From Amycolatopsis anabasis (GTDB lineage Bacteria; Actinomycetota; Actinomycetes; Mycobacteriales; Pseudonocardiaceae), in the NCBI RefSeq assembly GCF_009765355.1, contig NZ_VTHK01000003.1, positions 264,676-328,675 of the forward strand: a DNA stretch of 64,000 bases, given 5' to 3'. This document shows, one piece after another, positions 10,301 through 20,106 of the stretch. Within the stretch, counting starts at the first letter, position 1; each line of letters starts with the position of its first letter. The notes under the pieces are model-generated. The model did not search any database and was not told the origin of the DNA. It was given only the letters and a program-made list of their open reading frames with translations. The translations under genes and the position numbers were made by a program.

Positions 10301-11383
10301 CTACGGGGCGAGCGTGACGCCGTAGGCGCTCAGAGCCTCGTCGACCGGCTGGAAGTACGAGGTGCCGCTGCCCTTGCCGGAGGTGATGCCCAGCCCGACG
10401 CTGCCGGAGAACAGGCACCCGCCGGAGTCACCGGGGTTCGCCAGCGCGTTGGTCTGGATGAGCTGGTGCACCGAGCCCTCGGCGTAGTTCACGGTGACGT
10501 TCACCCGCTGCACCGAGCCCGAGGTGAGCCGGGTGGTGCTGCCGCTCTTCTGGATGCTCTGGCCCACGGTCGCGGCCGCGGACGAGCTGATCTTCTGGGT
10601 GCGGCCGTTGTACAGCTGCACCGCGCCCGGACCGCTGCCGGTGGTGTTGCGGATCAGGCCGTAGTCGTTGGTCGGGAAGCTGGCGCCCTGCGACGGGCCC
10701 ACGTTCCACTGCGACACCGCGCGGGTGCAGTGCCCGGCGTCGACGATGTAGAGCTGGCCACCCTTGGTCGCGTTGAAGCCCACCGAGCAGCGGGTGCCGC
10801 CGCCGGTGATCGCTTCACCGTTGTAGATGGTGGTGTGGAACTCGCCGCTGACCCGCTCGACCCGAACCCGGTCGCCGAGGCGGTTCGCGGCGGCCAGCAG
10901 GCCCGCGACATCGCCCTTCGCGGCATCCGAAACGGTCAGCACGACCTGGTTGGTCTTCGGGTCCTGGCCGATCGAGGTGTGCGTCACCGCGGGCACGGAT
11001 TCCAGCGCCTGCTGGGCCGAGGCCAGTGCGGCGGTGGAGTGCTTCACGAGCTTGGCGGTCGCGCCCGCCGCGCGAACCTGGTCGGCGGCCGCACCGTCGA
11101 GCACGTTCACCACGGGCAGGCCCTGGTCGTCGAGGTATCCCCCGGCGGACTGGAAGCCCAGGCGCCCGTCGAGGTCCTCGACGGTGCGCGCGCTGGCGTC
11201 CTGGATGCTCAGGATCCGTTCGGCGGCGGCTTCGGTGATGCCGCGTTCGGCGACGAGCGACGACACCGCCGAGCGCTGGACGTCACTGGAGTAGCCCGCC
11301 ACCGCGGTCGCGGAGGCGACCGAGGGGGTCAGGAAACCGATGGCCGCGGCGCCCGCGATCATCGTGATTGCGATCTTGCGCAT
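10301..11383 (-). CDS. Secreted S1 serine protease with prodomain (streptogrisin/alpha-lytic type)
   Basis: A 360-residue preproprotease. The signal peptide (MRKIAITMIAGAAAIGFL to about residue 25) precedes a prodomain of about 160 residues, needed as a folding chaperone in this family. The mature domain starts near the AITGGGTRCSVGF stretch. The catalytic triad is visible: His in VDAGHC, Asp in TNDYGLI and Ser in NPGDSGG. It is flanked by its own promoter gap and a long hairpin, so it is a separate unit set between rpmG and hadA. Substrate specificity is not predicted. Confidence 0.93.
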   Translation of the reverse strand: MRKIAITMIAGAAAIGFLTPSVASATAVAGYSSDVQRSAVSSLVAERGITEAAAERILSIQDASARTVEDLDGRLGFQSAGGYLDDQGLPVVNVLDGAAADQVRAAGATAKLVKHSTAALASAQQALESVPAVTHTSIGQDPKTNQVVLTVSDAAKGDVAGLLAAANRLGDRVRVERVSGEFHTTIYNGEAITGGGTRCSVGFNATKGGQLYIVDAGHCTRAVSQWNVGPSQGASFPTNDYGLIRNTTGSGPGAVQLYNGRTQKISSSAAATVGQSIQKSGSTTRLTSGSVQRVNVTVNYAEGSVHQLIQTNALANPGDSGGCLFSGSVGLGITSGKGSGTSYFQPVDEALSAYGVTLAP

Positions 11384-11578
11384 ACCGGCAACTCACTTTC
11401 GCAGGGAAGCGCGGCGCGGATGAGCCGCGCTGTTCAGTGGGTTGACCGGCCACTTCGTGCGTGACCGGCACCGGTGCAAATCCGGTACGCACCAGGGTGT
11501 TCTGGGTCACGATGTCCCGATACCGACTTTCGTCGTTACGAGGCAAAAGATAGGTGATCACCGAGTTTTATAGGTAAC

Positions 11579-11617
11579 GCGAACAGGCCGCCCCTCGATG
11601 AGGGACGGCCTGTTCGC
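11579..11617 (-). terminator. Terminator after rpmG
   Basis: A 12-bp stem (GCGAACAGGCCG with CGGCCTGTTCGC) enclosing a smaller CCCTC/AGGG hairpin. It lies directly after the rpmG stop on the minus strand. Confidence 0.8.
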
Positions 11618-11648
11618 GAAGTCGACCGGGCGCGAGCGCGCTACGCGC

Positions 11649-11813
11649 TCAGCGGGTCTCCTTGTGGGTCCGGTGCGTGCCGCAGTTCGGGCAGAACTTC
11701 TTCATCTCCAAGCGGTCCGGGTTGTTGCGCCGGTTCTTCTTGGTGATGTAGTTGCGGTGCTTGCACTCCTCGCACGCGAGCGTGATCTTCGGTCGCACGT
11801 CGGTGGCAGCCAC
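11649..11813 (-). CDS. rpmG: 50S ribosomal protein L33 (zinc-ribbon form)
   Basis: A 54-residue protein beginning [17 protein letters not shown]. Two CxxC pairs (CEEC and CPNC) identify the zinc-binding C+ form. [20 protein letters not shown] is typical of L33. The GTG start has AGGAG seven bases upstream. In mycobacteria the equivalent rpmG2 begins the hadABC region, so this is conserved synteny. Confidence 0.95.
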   Translation of the reverse strand: MAATDVRPKITLACEECKHRNYITKKNRRNNPDRLEMKKFCPNCGTHRTHKETR

Positions 11814-11842
11814 AGCAAAGCTCCTCTAACTAAGTTTCTGGT

Positions 11843-11875
11843 CCCCGCCTGCGCGGGGTTCCGGGGCTCGGCCCC
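11843..11875 (-). terminator. Double hairpin between tRNA-Met and rpmG
   Basis: Two adjacent small hairpins (CCCCGC/GCGGGG and GGGGC/GCCCC) lie between the tRNA-Met 3' end and the rpmG start on the minus strand. They could separate or process the tRNA from the rpmG message. There is no T-run. Confidence 0.4.
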
Positions 11876-11888
11876 AGGGCTATCGGCG

Positions 11889-11961
11889 TAGCGGTGGCCG
11901 GACTTGAACCGACGACACAGCGATTATGAGCCGCTTGCTCTACCAACTGAGCTACACCGCC
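11889..11961 (-). tRNA. tRNA-Met (CAT)
   Basis: A 73-nt cloverleaf with a GGCGGTG acceptor arm (one G-T pair at the end), D-arm GCTCAGTTGGTAGAGC, anticodon CAT in the loop CTCATAA, and T-loop GGTTCAAGTCC. The first acceptor pair is a G-T wobble rather than a mismatch, and the D-arm is elongator type, so I call it elongator. Confidence 0.93.
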
Positions 11962-12013
11962 TCACATGGTCGAAGCCGCGATACCAGTGCAAGCATCGCG
12001 GCTCTGGCCACCG

Positions 12014-12086
12014 AGCCCCTTTACGGAATCGAACCGTAGACCTTCTCCTTACCATGGAGACGCTCTGCCGACTGAGCTAAAGGGGC
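12014..12086 (-). tRNA. tRNA-Thr (GGT)
   Basis: A 73-nt cloverleaf with acceptor GCCCCTT paired to AAGGGGC, D-arm GCTCAGTCGGCAGAGC, anticodon GGT in the loop ATGGTAA, and T-loop GGTTCGATTCC. It lies 52 bases upstream of tRNA-Met on the same strand, so the two and rpmG probably form one transcript. Confidence 0.95.
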
Positions 12087-12152
12087 AAGCTCAACGTTCA
12101 AGCCTCGAAAAGATTACATGGCCTGTTCGAGCGAGCGCGAGGGGGGTCCCCT

Positions 12153-14819
12153 TTACGTCAGCAGGGTCAGCACGGTCTCCTGGTGCCGACCGGGTGAACG
12201 GGCCGTTCGTGCCTGCAGCCACGCCTCCAGCCGCTCCTCGGACAGCGGCCGCGAGATCAGGTAGCCCTGCGCGACGTCGCAGCCCATCGCCTCCAGCTGA
12301 TCGCGTGCCACGTCCTCCTCGACACCCTCGGCGACCACGGTCAGCCCGAGCGAATGGCCCAGTTCGACGATCGAGCGCACCACCGCGAGGTCGCCGAGGT
12401 CGGTGCCCATGCCGAGCACGAAGCTCTTGTCGATCTTGACCTGGTCGACCGGGAGTTGCCGCAGGTAGGCCAGCGACGAGTAGCCGGTGCCGAAGTCGTC
12501 CACCGCGAGCACGATGCCCAGCGCGTGCAGCTCGCGCAGGATCGGCAACGCCTTCTGCGGATCGGCCATCACACCGGATTCGGTCAGCTCGAAGGTGAGC
12601 AGCTCCGGTGGCACGTCGAAGCGGCGCAGCGCCTCGACGACCTTGCCCGGGAAGTCGGCGTCGGCGAGGTTGCGCACCGACAGGTTGACCGCCGCGGAGA
12701 TCCGCAGGCCCTCGTCGAGCCACTTGCGCACGCGGCGCAGCGACTGCTCGAGCACGAACGACGTGAGCACGCCGATCAGCCCCGCGGCCTCCACGGCCGG
12801 GACGAACTCGTCCGGATCGAGCTTGCCGAATTCCGGATGCTGCCAGCGAACCAGCGCCTCGACGCCCTGCACCTGCCGGTTCGGCAGCGAGACCTTCGGC
12901 TGGTAGTGCACGCTGACCTGGCCGTCCTCCAGGGACTGCCGGAACTGGGTGACCATCTGGAAACGGCGCATGAAGATCTGGCCCATGCTCGGCACGTAGC
13001 CGCGGACCTCCTCGCCGCCGCGGGTCGCGCGCACCGCCACGTCGGCGCGTTGCAGCAGCGCGTCGACGTCCACCGCCTCGCCGTTCTCCTCCAGCGCGGG
13101 CGAGGCGTAGCCGACCATCGCGTTGGCCTCGACGGTGAGCCGGTCGACCGGGTAGGGCGCGGACAGTTCGGCGCGCAGCCGTTCCGCGGCCTGGTGCGCC
13201 TGCTGCGGCGTGCAGTCGATCAGCAGCGCGGCGAACGAGGCGCCTTCCAGCCGGGCGAGCGGGACCTCGGGCCCGAGCGCGTCCCGGATGCGGCGGCCGG
13301 CGGCGATCACCATCCGGTCCGCCCACACGTATCCCAGCGCGTCGCTGACCGTGGAGAACACGTCCAGGTCCACCCGCAGCACCGCGGAATTCGCCCGCTC
13401 CCGCAACGGTTCCCGGGCCACCTGGCGGAAGCCGGGCCGGTTGAGCAGGCCGGTCAGTGGATCGTGGTAGGCGTCGTGGCGCAGGGTGGCCAACAGGCGG
13501 CGGTTGTCCAGCGCGGTGGCCAGGTGGCTGGCCATGGTGCCGAGCAGTTGCACGTCGTACTTGCCGAAACCGCGCCAGCGGGACAGCCGGTCGTGCGCCT
13601 CGACGACGCCGAGCAGCTGGTTGGCGCTGCGCAACGGGACGACCAGGGCTTCCTGTGCGCCGCGGTCGAGCAGGGCGGCGCGGACATCGGGATTGGCCTC
13701 GGTGATCCGGAAGTGCCGGACGTGCGCGCCGGGCAGCCGCAGCAGCGGATCGTCGGCGGGCGGTTCGTAACCGGGCAGCGGATCCCCGGCGACGACCGCG
13801 CGCATCGCCTCGGTGGGCTCGAGCCGGAGCCGCAGCACCACCCGGCCCGCGGCGAGCTGGTCCTTGATCCGTTCGGCGATGGTGGCCCATTCGCTGACAT
13901 CGACACCGCCGACCAGATCGTCGGCGCGGCTGGCGGGCCGGGCGGCGGCCTGCTGCCCGGACCGGGCGACCATCAGGCTCACGTCGGAAAGCGCCTCCAT
14001 GTCGCGCTGTTCGCGCAGCAGGTCCGAATAGGCCCAGTAGAGCGCGGACAGGCCGAGGAACACCGCGAGCACCAGCGGCCAGGCCTTCGGCGTCCCGGAG
14101 ATCACCAGGTAGCCGGACAGGCCGACCGACGCGTTGACGAAGCCGACCACCAGGATCCGGCCGGTGAGCCGCAACGCGGTGCTCACCCGCATCCGGCGGC
14201 GCAGCACGCGGACCGCGGCCAGCGCGAGCAACGTGCTGGTGAGCGGCGCGGTGAGGGTGCCCGCGAGCGCGGCGGGCCAGGGCATGTCGTGGGCGTTCAT
14301 GGCCTGCTTGACCAGTCCGGCGACCGCGAAGGCGCTGGTGATCTCGAGCAGGAAGGCGCCGGCGTTGTAGAGCACGCGCCCGGACACCTTGCGGGCCAGC
14401 AGGGTGCTGATCCCGGCGACCAGGTGCGCGGCGAGCACGACTTCGAAGGGCGCCACGAAGAAGCCGATGACCAACGGGATCTCGGTGAACGAGATGGTCC
14501 ACGAGATGCCGCTGCGCACGTCGACGTTGATGCCGAGCTGTTCGGCGAGCAGGAAGGAAAGCGCCAGCAGCGGGCCGATCCACCACAGACTCGCCGATCC
14601 CTCGAACGGCAGCCACAGGGATACGGCGGCCGCGGTGGCCAGCCCGACGGTGAGCACGCTGAGGGTGTAGATCCGGAACCGGCGCTCGTCGGAACGGGCC
14701 TCGCCGCCCTGGATCTGCTGCGCCCGGCGCCCCGCCGACGGCGAACCGCCGCCACGCATGGCAGAGTCGCTGGCTGCCGCCGGGATGTGGCCCGCGGGCC
14801 TGCCACCCGAGTCCGGCAT
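12153..14819 (-). CDS. Membrane GAF-(degenerate GGDEF)-EAL protein, probable c-di-GMP phosphodiesterase
   Basis: An 888-residue signalling protein. About six or seven hydrophobic helices (residues about 55-275) form an N-terminal membrane sensor. A GAF-like domain follows (about 300-440), then a GGDEF-like domain opening HDPLTGLLNRPGF, then an EAL domain (about 625-875). The GGDEF active-site loop reads LEGASFA, so it cannot be a normal diguanylate cyclase. The EAL domain keeps EALVRW, ELTESG, DDFGTGYSSL, KIDKSFV and AEGVEE, so phosphodiesterase activity is likely. The ATG at 14819 has AGGAGG four bases upstream. It is transcribed toward the tRNA genes. Confidence 0.92.
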   Translation of the reverse strand: MPDSGGRPAGHIPAAASDSAMRGGGSPSAGRRAQQIQGGEARSDERRFRIYTLSVLTVGLATAAAVSLWLPFEGSASLWWIGPLLALSFLLAEQLGINVDVRSGISWTISFTEIPLVIGFFVAPFEVVLAAHLVAGISTLLARKVSGRVLYNAGAFLLEITSAFAVAGLVKQAMNAHDMPWPAALAGTLTAPLTSTLLALAAVRVLRRRMRVSTALRLTGRILVVGFVNASVGLSGYLVISGTPKAWPLVLAVFLGLSALYWAYSDLLREQRDMEALSDVSLMVARSGQQAAARPASRADDLVGGVDVSEWATIAERIKDQLAAGRVVLRLRLEPTEAMRAVVAGDPLPGYEPPADDPLLRLPGAHVRHFRITEANPDVRAALLDRGAQEALVVPLRSANQLLGVVEAHDRLSRWRGFGKYDVQLLGTMASHLATALDNRRLLATLRHDAYHDPLTGLLNRPGFRQVAREPLRERANSAVLRVDLDVFSTVSDALGYVWADRMVIAAGRRIRDALGPEVPLARLEGASFAALLIDCTPQQAHQAAERLRAELSAPYPVDRLTVEANAMVGYASPALEENGEAVDVDALLQRADVAVRATRGGEEVRGYVPSMGQIFMRRFQMVTQFRQSLEDGQVSVHYQPKVSLPNRQVQGVEALVRWQHPEFGKLDPDEFVPAVEAAGLIGVLTSFVLEQSLRRVRKWLDEGLRISAAVNLSVRNLADADFPGKVVEALRRFDVPPELLTFELTESGVMADPQKALPILRELHALGIVLAVDDFGTGYSSLAYLRQLPVDQVKIDKSFVLGMGTDLGDLAVVRSIVELGHSLGLTVVAEGVEEDVARDQLEAMGCDVAQGYLISRPLSEERLEAWLQARTARSPGRHQETVLTLLT

Positions 14820-15113
14820 GCAACCTCCTTCCCGGCTGCTCGCCCGAAGGCAACGCACCGGTTCACCGCCGCCCAAAGCCTTCACGCAGCGGTCCCAACC
14901 GCCGCGTGAAAGTGGGCCTCACTGTACCCCGGAGGGCGTATTTCGGCCTCTTTCCGGCCGAGATGAGATCACCTCAGGGTTAACACTGACCCAACCGCGC
15001 TGACCTGCGCCGACCACCGGGTGAAACGAGAGCATTCTTCGCGTTTGCCTTGGTTGCCATGGGTAACCGACCTGGCCGGACCCCGGAACGGCCCGGCCGC
15101 TTCAATAGGCGGC

Positions 15114-16052
15114 ATGAACGTGGACGCGATAGCCGCCGAACACGCCACTCGGTTGCGCGACGTCGACCCGCTTTTACCTGCCCCGGCTCGGTTCGGACCG
15201 GAGTCGCCGGGAACCGTGCTCACCGCGGCCGCGGCGGGTTCGGCCGCCGCCGGGCTCGCCAGTTTCGCCGAAGTCGCCGCGGACGCCCGTGACGCACTGT
15301 GGCGCCCGCTCATCGAGCACCGGCTGAAGGTGCGGCTGGGCGGTCCGGATCCGGCGGCCGCGATGGAGGCATTGCTCGCCGACTGGGAGACCCACCTCGC
15401 CGAGACCGTGGCTTCCGGGGACTGGGACACCGCCGCCGTGGTGCCGCGCCCGAGCCGGGATTCGACCGGATCCGCGGAGTTGCTGCGGCACGGTTTCGCC
15501 CCGGCCCGCGTGGTCGCGGTGCGGCCCGCGGACCGGCTCGCCGCGGCGGGCCCGGACACCACGCCCGGGGTGCGGATCCGGCCCGCCGAACACGACGATC
15601 TGGCGACCGCGGTCCGGCTGCGGCTCGACCTGGAGCGCTACGACGCCCAGTTCGGCATCGTGACCCTGCGGGCGAACGCCGAGCAGGAGGTCACCGCGGA
15701 ACTGGCCGAGCTGCTCGACGCCGACGAGCCGACGCTGTGGATCGCCGAGTTGTACGGGCAGCCGCTGGGGATCGTGCAGGTGCAGTTGCCGCCCGCGTCG
15801 GGCTGGATCGAACCGCTCGTCGCGGCCGACCGGGTCGGCTACCTGACCGCGCTGAACGTGGCCGGGGAGGCGCGCTCGACCGGTGTCGGCTCGGCCCTGG
15901 CCGCGCACGCGCACCAGGTGTTCGACGAGGCGGGGATCGAGGCGGTCCTGCTGCACCACGCGCTGGCCAACCCCCGCTCGACGCCGTTCTGGTACGCGCA
16001 GGGCTACCGTCCACTGTGGACATACTGGTACCGCCGCCCCGCGGTCCGGTAA
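15114..16052 (+). CDS. GNAT-family N-acetyltransferase
   Basis: A 312-residue protein. The C-terminal half (about 160-310) is a GNAT domain: VRIRPAEHDDLATAVRLRLDLE, LWIAELYGQPLGIVQVQL, YLTALNVAGEARSTGVGSAL with the acetyl-CoA loop, and FWYAQGYRPLWTYW near the end. The N-terminal half has no clear motif and may be a degenerate second GNAT fold. The start was set at the ATG at 15114, where AGGCGG precedes it. A longer upstream reading is open but lacks coding character. The acceptor substrate is unknown. Confidence 0.8.
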   Translation: MNVDAIAAEHATRLRDVDPLLPAPARFGPESPGTVLTAAAAGSAAAGLASFAEVAADARDALWRPLIEHRLKVRLGGPDPAAAMEALLADWETHLAETVASGDWDTAAVVPRPSRDSTGSAELLRHGFAPARVVAVRPADRLAAAGPDTTPGVRIRPAEHDDLATAVRLRLDLERYDAQFGIVTLRANAEQEVTAELAELLDADEPTLWIAELYGQPLGIVQVQLPPASGWIEPLVAADRVGYLTALNVAGEARSTGVGSALAAHAHQVFDEAGIEAVLLHHALANPRSTPFWYAQGYRPLWTYWYRRPAVR

Positions 16053-16223
16053 CCGGATTTCCGGCCTTGGGCCATTTGGCGGATAAGGGCGGGCATAAGG
16101 TTCACATTATGCGGTCGTCAATTCCGACCGTTGTTCTTGACCCGAATTCCGATTAGGCGGAGATCGGAAACGAAAGTGCGCACCTGCTGGTACAGACCAC
16201 CCGCGGTGCGCTACAACTTGGGG

Positions 16224-17087
16224 GTGACTCAGAGCAGCAGCGCCGCGCCGGAGGCTCCGCAGGGCGTTGACACGGAAAAGCCCTCTGCCGCGCGGGTTTA
16301 CGACTGGCTGCTGGGCGGGACCCAGAACTGGGCCGTCGATCGGGAATTCGGCCGCCGGGTCGAACGGATGTGGCCGCCGATCAAGCCCGGGGCCAGGCAC
16401 AATCGCGAATTCCTGCACCGCGCGGTGCGCGCCGCGCTGGATGCCGGGATCCGGCAGTTCCTCGATCTCGGTTCCGGAATGCCCACCGCGGGCAACGTGC
16501 ACGAGGTGGTCGCCGATTACCTGGCCGACGACGAGCGGGCGACCGTGGTCTACGTCGACTACGAACCGGTCGCCGCCGCGCACGCCACGCTGATCCTGGA
16601 ACGGCAGAACGCGACCGAATGGGCCGGGCTGGTGCAGGCGGACGTCCGCGACCCGGACGCGATCCTCGACCACGAGACCACTCGGCGGCTGATCGACTTC
16701 GACCGGCCGGTGTGCGTGCTGATGGTGGCCGTGCTGCACTTCGTCGGCCCGGACGAGGATCCGGGCGGGGTGGTGGCGGCCTACCGGGACGCGGTCCCGC
16801 CGGGCAGCCGCCTCGTGCTGTCGCACATGACCGTCGGCGACGCGACCGGCGAGGCCGCCGCGGGTGTCGAATGGTTCGCCGCGCAGTACCGGCACACCAC
16901 CAACCCGGTCTGGCTGCGCGATCGCGCGGAGATCGAATCCTGGTTCGCCGACTGGGACGTGACCGAACCCGGGGTGACGCACCTGCCGGACTGGCGCCCG
17001 GTCCGTGAACTGGCCCCGGAAGAGGAGATCGCCCGCCCGTTCGCCTGGTGCGGCGTCGCGGTGAAACCGGGGCCGGGCGAACGGTAA
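16224..17087 (+). CDS. SAM-dependent methyltransferase, DUF574 (Methyltransf_19) family
   Basis: A 287-residue protein of a family expanded in actinomycetes. Seen: PSAARVYDWLLGGTQNWAVDR (the family N-terminal signature), FLDLGSGMPTAGNVHEV as the SAM-binding loop, VVYVDYEPVAAAHA, and VLMVAVLHFVGPDEDPGG. The GTG at 16224 is followed by TQSSSAAPEAPQ. TACAAC lies about seven bases before the start, so the message could be leaderless. Substrate unknown. Confidence 0.82.
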   Translation: MTQSSSAAPEAPQGVDTEKPSAARVYDWLLGGTQNWAVDREFGRRVERMWPPIKPGARHNREFLHRAVRAALDAGIRQFLDLGSGMPTAGNVHEVVADYLADDERATVVYVDYEPVAAAHATLILERQNATEWAGLVQADVRDPDAILDHETTRRLIDFDRPVCVLMVAVLHFVGPDEDPGGVVAAYRDAVPPGSRLVLSHMTVGDATGEAAAGVEWFAAQYRHTTNPVWLRDRAEIESWFADWDVTEPGVTHLPDWRPVRELAPEEEIARPFAWCGVAVKPGPGER

Positions 17088-17223
17088 GTGACGATCACCC
17101 GGTGGTGCGGCACGGCCCGGTGAGGTCCCCGCACAGCCGGGTGACCTGGTCTGGCGGGTCGAGCGGCGGTCGCGGTGCACTGGCCGGTGCGCGAAATCCC
17201 GCGCGCCGATCAGGGAGGTTCTC

Positions 17224-17490
17224 GTGCTCAGATCCATGGTCAGAACGTTCATTCCGGCAGTGCTGCTCGCCGCGACCGCGGTGGCGGCTCCGCTCACCGC
17301 TTCGGCGTCGACCGCTCCGCGCAGCTTCGGCGACTGCATGGACCTCGCGGTCGCCGAACACGGCGTCGACCCGTGGCTGGCCCACGACGCGTGCGACGCG
17401 GTCAGCTTCGAGGACTGCTACTGGACCTTCCGCCACGAGTACGTGCCCGCGACGCTGGCGGCTGCCGCATGCCGCCTCCGCGACAAGTAG
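17224..17490 (+). CDS. Small secreted four-cysteine protein
   Basis: An 88-residue protein with no family I recognise. A Sec signal peptide (basic start, hydrophobic AVLLAATAVAA, likely cleavage after ASA near residue 28) leaves a mature domain of about 60 residues. Its four cysteines (FGDCMD, HDACD, FEDCYW, AAACRL) are spaced for two disulfides. The GTG start has GGGAGG six bases upstream. It lies alone between the methyltransferase gene and lon. Confidence 0.7.
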   Translation: MLRSMVRTFIPAVLLAATAVAAPLTASASTAPRSFGDCMDLAVAEHGVDPWLAHDACDAVSFEDCYWTFRHEYVPATLAAAACRLRDK

Positions 17491-17562
17491 GGCCCGCTTT
17501 ATTCCCGGAGTGGTGCTCGCTACGGGCGAACAACCAGCGGAAACAAACCAGCGCTCGCGAAA

Positions 17563-17583
17563 GTTGAGCTGATCAGACTCAAC
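17563..17583 (+). promoter_or_regulatory. HAIR-type HspR operator upstream of lon
   Basis: GTTGAGC, seven bases, then ACTCAAC: a close match to the HAIR consensus CTTGAGT-N7-ACTCAAG bound by the heat-shock repressor HspR. It lies 17 bp before the lon ATG. In Streptomyces lon belongs to the HspR regulon, so the site fits the gene. Confidence 0.85.
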
Positions 17584-17600
17584 TAGAAGGAGCGCAACCG

Positions 17601-20006
17601 ATGAGCGAAACACGCCTCCTGCCGGTCCTGCCCCTCGACGACGACGTGGTCCTGCCCGGCATGGTCGTCCCGCTCGACCTCACCGACACCGAGACGCGGG
17701 CCGCGGTGGAGTCCGCGCAGGCGCGGGTGCCCAGCGCGGCCTCCTTCCCGGGTATCCGGTCGGGGAGCACGGCCAAGGGCGAGGTCCTGATCGTGCCGCG
17801 GGTCGACGGCGAGTACGCCGAGCTCGGCACCGTGGCGACCATCGATCGGATCGGCCGGGTCCCCGGCGGCAAGGCCGCGGCGCTGCTGCGCGGTACCGGG
17901 CGCGCGAGCGTCGGGGACATCGGCGACGGGCCGGGCGCCGCCCGCTGGGTGTACGCCACCGACGCGGCCGAACTGTCCGACGACACCGCGAAGACCCTGG
18001 CCGCCGAGTACAAGTCGCTGGTCATCTCGATCCTGCAGCAGCGCGGCGGGTGGCAGATGATCGACGCCGTCGGTCAACTCGAAGAACCCTCGGCCATCGC
18101 CGACCTCGCGGGCAACGCGCCGTACCTGAACGTCGAGCAGAAGCTGGAACTCCTGCGCGCGCTGGACGTCTCGGCACGGCTGGAGAAGGCCCTGGAATGG
18201 AGCCGGGAGCACCTGGCCGAACTCGAGGTCTCCGACACCATCCGCAAGGACGTCCAGGAAGGGATGGAGAAGCAGCAGAAGGAGTTCCTGCTGCGCCGCC
18301 AGCTCGAGGCGATCCGCAAGGAACTGGGCGAGCTGGACGGCAGCAACCCCGACGAGGACGACTACCGCGCCCGCGTCGAGGCCGCCGACCTGCCCGAGCA
18401 CGTCCGCAAGGCCGCACTGTCCGAAGTGGACAAGCTGGAGCGGACCTCGGAGCAGTCGCCGGAGGGCGGCTGGATCCGGACCTGGCTGGACACCGTGCTG
18501 GAAATGCCGTGGCAGACCCGGACCACCGACGTGCACGACATCGCGGGCGCGCGGGCCGTGCTGGACGCCGACCACGCGGGCCTGGACGACGTGAAGGAAC
18601 GGATCATCGAGTACCTGGCCGTGCGCAAGCGCCGGGCCGAGTCGGGCAAGGGCCAGGTCGGCGGCCGCCGGTCCGGGGCCGTGCTCGCGCTGGTCGGGCC
18701 GCCCGGGGTCGGCAAGACCTCGCTCGGCGAGTCGGTCGCGAAGGCCATGGGCCGCGAGTTCGTCCGGGTCGCGCTCGGCGGCGTGCGGGACGAGGCCGAG
18801 ATCCGCGGGCACCGGCGCACCTACGTCGGCGCGCTGCCGGGCCGGATCGTGCGGGCCATCAAGGAAGCCGGGTCGATGAACCCGGTGGTCCTGCTCGACG
18901 AGGTGGACAAGGTCGGCGCGGACTACCGCGGCGACCCGACCGCGGCCCTGCTCGAGGTCCTGGACCCGGAGCAGAACCACACGTTCCGCGACCACTACCT
19001 GGAGGTCGAACTGGACCTCTCGGACGTGGTGTTCCTGGCCACCGCCAACGCGCTGGAGACCATCCCCGGCCCGCTGCTGGACCGGATGGAACTGGTCACC
19101 CTGGACGGCTACACCGAGCACGAGAAGGTCGTCATCGGCCGGGACCACCTGCTGCCGCGGGAACTGGACCGGGCCGGGCTGGGCGCGGACGACGTGCGGA
19201 TCACCGACGCGGCGCTGAGCCGGATCGCCGCCGAGTACACCCGCGAGGCGGGCGTGCGCGACGCGAACCGGACGATCGCGAAGGTGCTGCGCAAGGTCGC
19301 GACCAAGGCCGCGCTGGACGAGGTCACCCTGCCGGTGACGATCGACGCCGAGGACCTGGCCACCTACCTCGGGCGGCCGCGGCACCTGCCGGAGTCGTCG
19401 CTGCCCGCGTCGACCCAGCGCACCTCGATCCCCGGGGTGGCGACCGGGCTCGCGGTCACCGGGGCCGGGGGTGACGTGCTCTACGTGGAGGCGTCGCTCG
19501 CGGACGCGGAATCCGGCGGCGCCGGGCTGACGCTGACCGGGCAGCTCGGCGACGTGATGAAGGAGTCGGCGCAGATCGCGTTGTCCTACCTGCGGTCGCG
19601 CGGCGCCGAACTGGAACTGCCGGTGGGCGATCTCAAGGAGCGCGGCATCCATGTGCACGTGCCCGCGGGCGCGGTGCCGAAGGACGGGCCGTCGGCCGGG
19701 GTCACCATGACCACGGCGCTGGCGTCCCTGCTGACCGGCCGGGTCGTGCGGGCCGACGTGGCGATGACCGGTGAGGTGTCGCTGACCGGCCGCGTGCTGC
19801 CGATCGGCGGGGTGAAGCAGAAACTGCTCGCCGCGCACCGGGCCGGGATGAAGACCGTGATCATCCCGCGGCGCAACGAACCGGATCTGGACGACGTGCC
19901 CGCCGAAGTGCTGTCCGAACTGGACGTGCACCCGGTGGCGAGCGTGCGGGAGGTGCTCGAGCTCGCGCTCGCCCCGGCTACCGCCCCGGTCGCCCACGCC
20001 GCCTGA
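17601..20006 (+). CDS. lon: ATP-dependent protease Lon
   Basis: An 801-residue cytoplasmic protease for misfolded and regulatory proteins. The N-terminal LON domain ([21 protein letters not shown]) is followed by a coiled region. The AAA+ module has Walker [10 protein letters not shown] (about residue 367) and Walker [12 protein letters not shown]. The protease domain has the Ser698-Lys741 dyad ([11 protein letters not shown] and [14 protein letters not shown]). All signatures are intact. AAGGAGCG precedes the ATG. The HAIR operator directly upstream predicts heat-shock control by HspR. Confidence 0.96.
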   Translation: MSETRLLPVLPLDDDVVLPGMVVPLDLTDTETRAAVESAQARVPSAASFPGIRSGSTAKGEVLIVPRVDGEYAELGTVATIDRIGRVPGGKAAALLRGTGRASVGDIGDGPGAARWVYATDAAELSDDTAKTLAAEYKSLVISILQQRGGWQMIDAVGQLEEPSAIADLAGNAPYLNVEQKLELLRALDVSARLEKALEWSREHLAELEVSDTIRKDVQEGMEKQQKEFLLRRQLEAIRKELGELDGSNPDEDDYRARVEAADLPEHVRKAALSEVDKLERTSEQSPEGGWIRTWLDTVLEMPWQTRTTDVHDIAGARAVLDADHAGLDDVKERIIEYLAVRKRRAESGKGQVGGRRSGAVLALVGPPGVGKTSLGESVAKAMGREFVRVALGGVRDEAEIRGHRRTYVGALPGRIVRAIKEAGSMNPVVLLDEVDKVGADYRGDPTAALLEVLDPEQNHTFRDHYLEVELDLSDVVFLATANALETIPGPLLDRMELVTLDGYTEHEKVVIGRDHLLPRELDRAGLGADDVRITDAALSRIAAEYTREAGVRDANRTIAKVLRKVATKAALDEVTLPVTIDAEDLATYLGRPRHLPESSLPASTQRTSIPGVATGLAVTGAGGDVLYVEASLADAESGGAGLTLTGQLGDVMKESAQIALSYLRSRGAELELPVGDLKERGIHVHVPAGAVPKDGPSAGVTMTTALASLLTGRVVRADVAMTGEVSLTGRVLPIGGVKQKLLAAHRAGMKTVIIPRRNEPDLDDVPAEVLSELDVHPVASVREVLELALAPATAPVAHAA

Positions 20007-20020
20007 TCGCGAGCACGAAC

Positions 20021-20075
20021 TGTCATGAGGGGACCCCTCCGGACAAAATTTGTCCGGAGGGGTCCCCTCATGACA
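20021..20075. repeat. 55-nt perfect palindrome after lon (dispersed family, copy 1)
   Basis: A 27-bp perfect inverted repeat around a single central base. The core TCATGAGGGGACCCCTCCGG also occurs in the palindrome at 30044-30100. Outer bases and loop differ between the copies but remain self-complementary within each. It follows the lon stop and may act as a terminator. Confidence 0.9.
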
Positions 20076-20106
20076 CACGCGCCACTCGGGGCCGCTTTTG
20101 CCCGTA

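Noticed and set aside
14820-15113. Riboswitch or other structured RNA between the EAL gene and the GNAT gene
   Set aside because: Some GC-rich pairing is possible but no known riboswitch core could be recognised. I see nothing I can support here.
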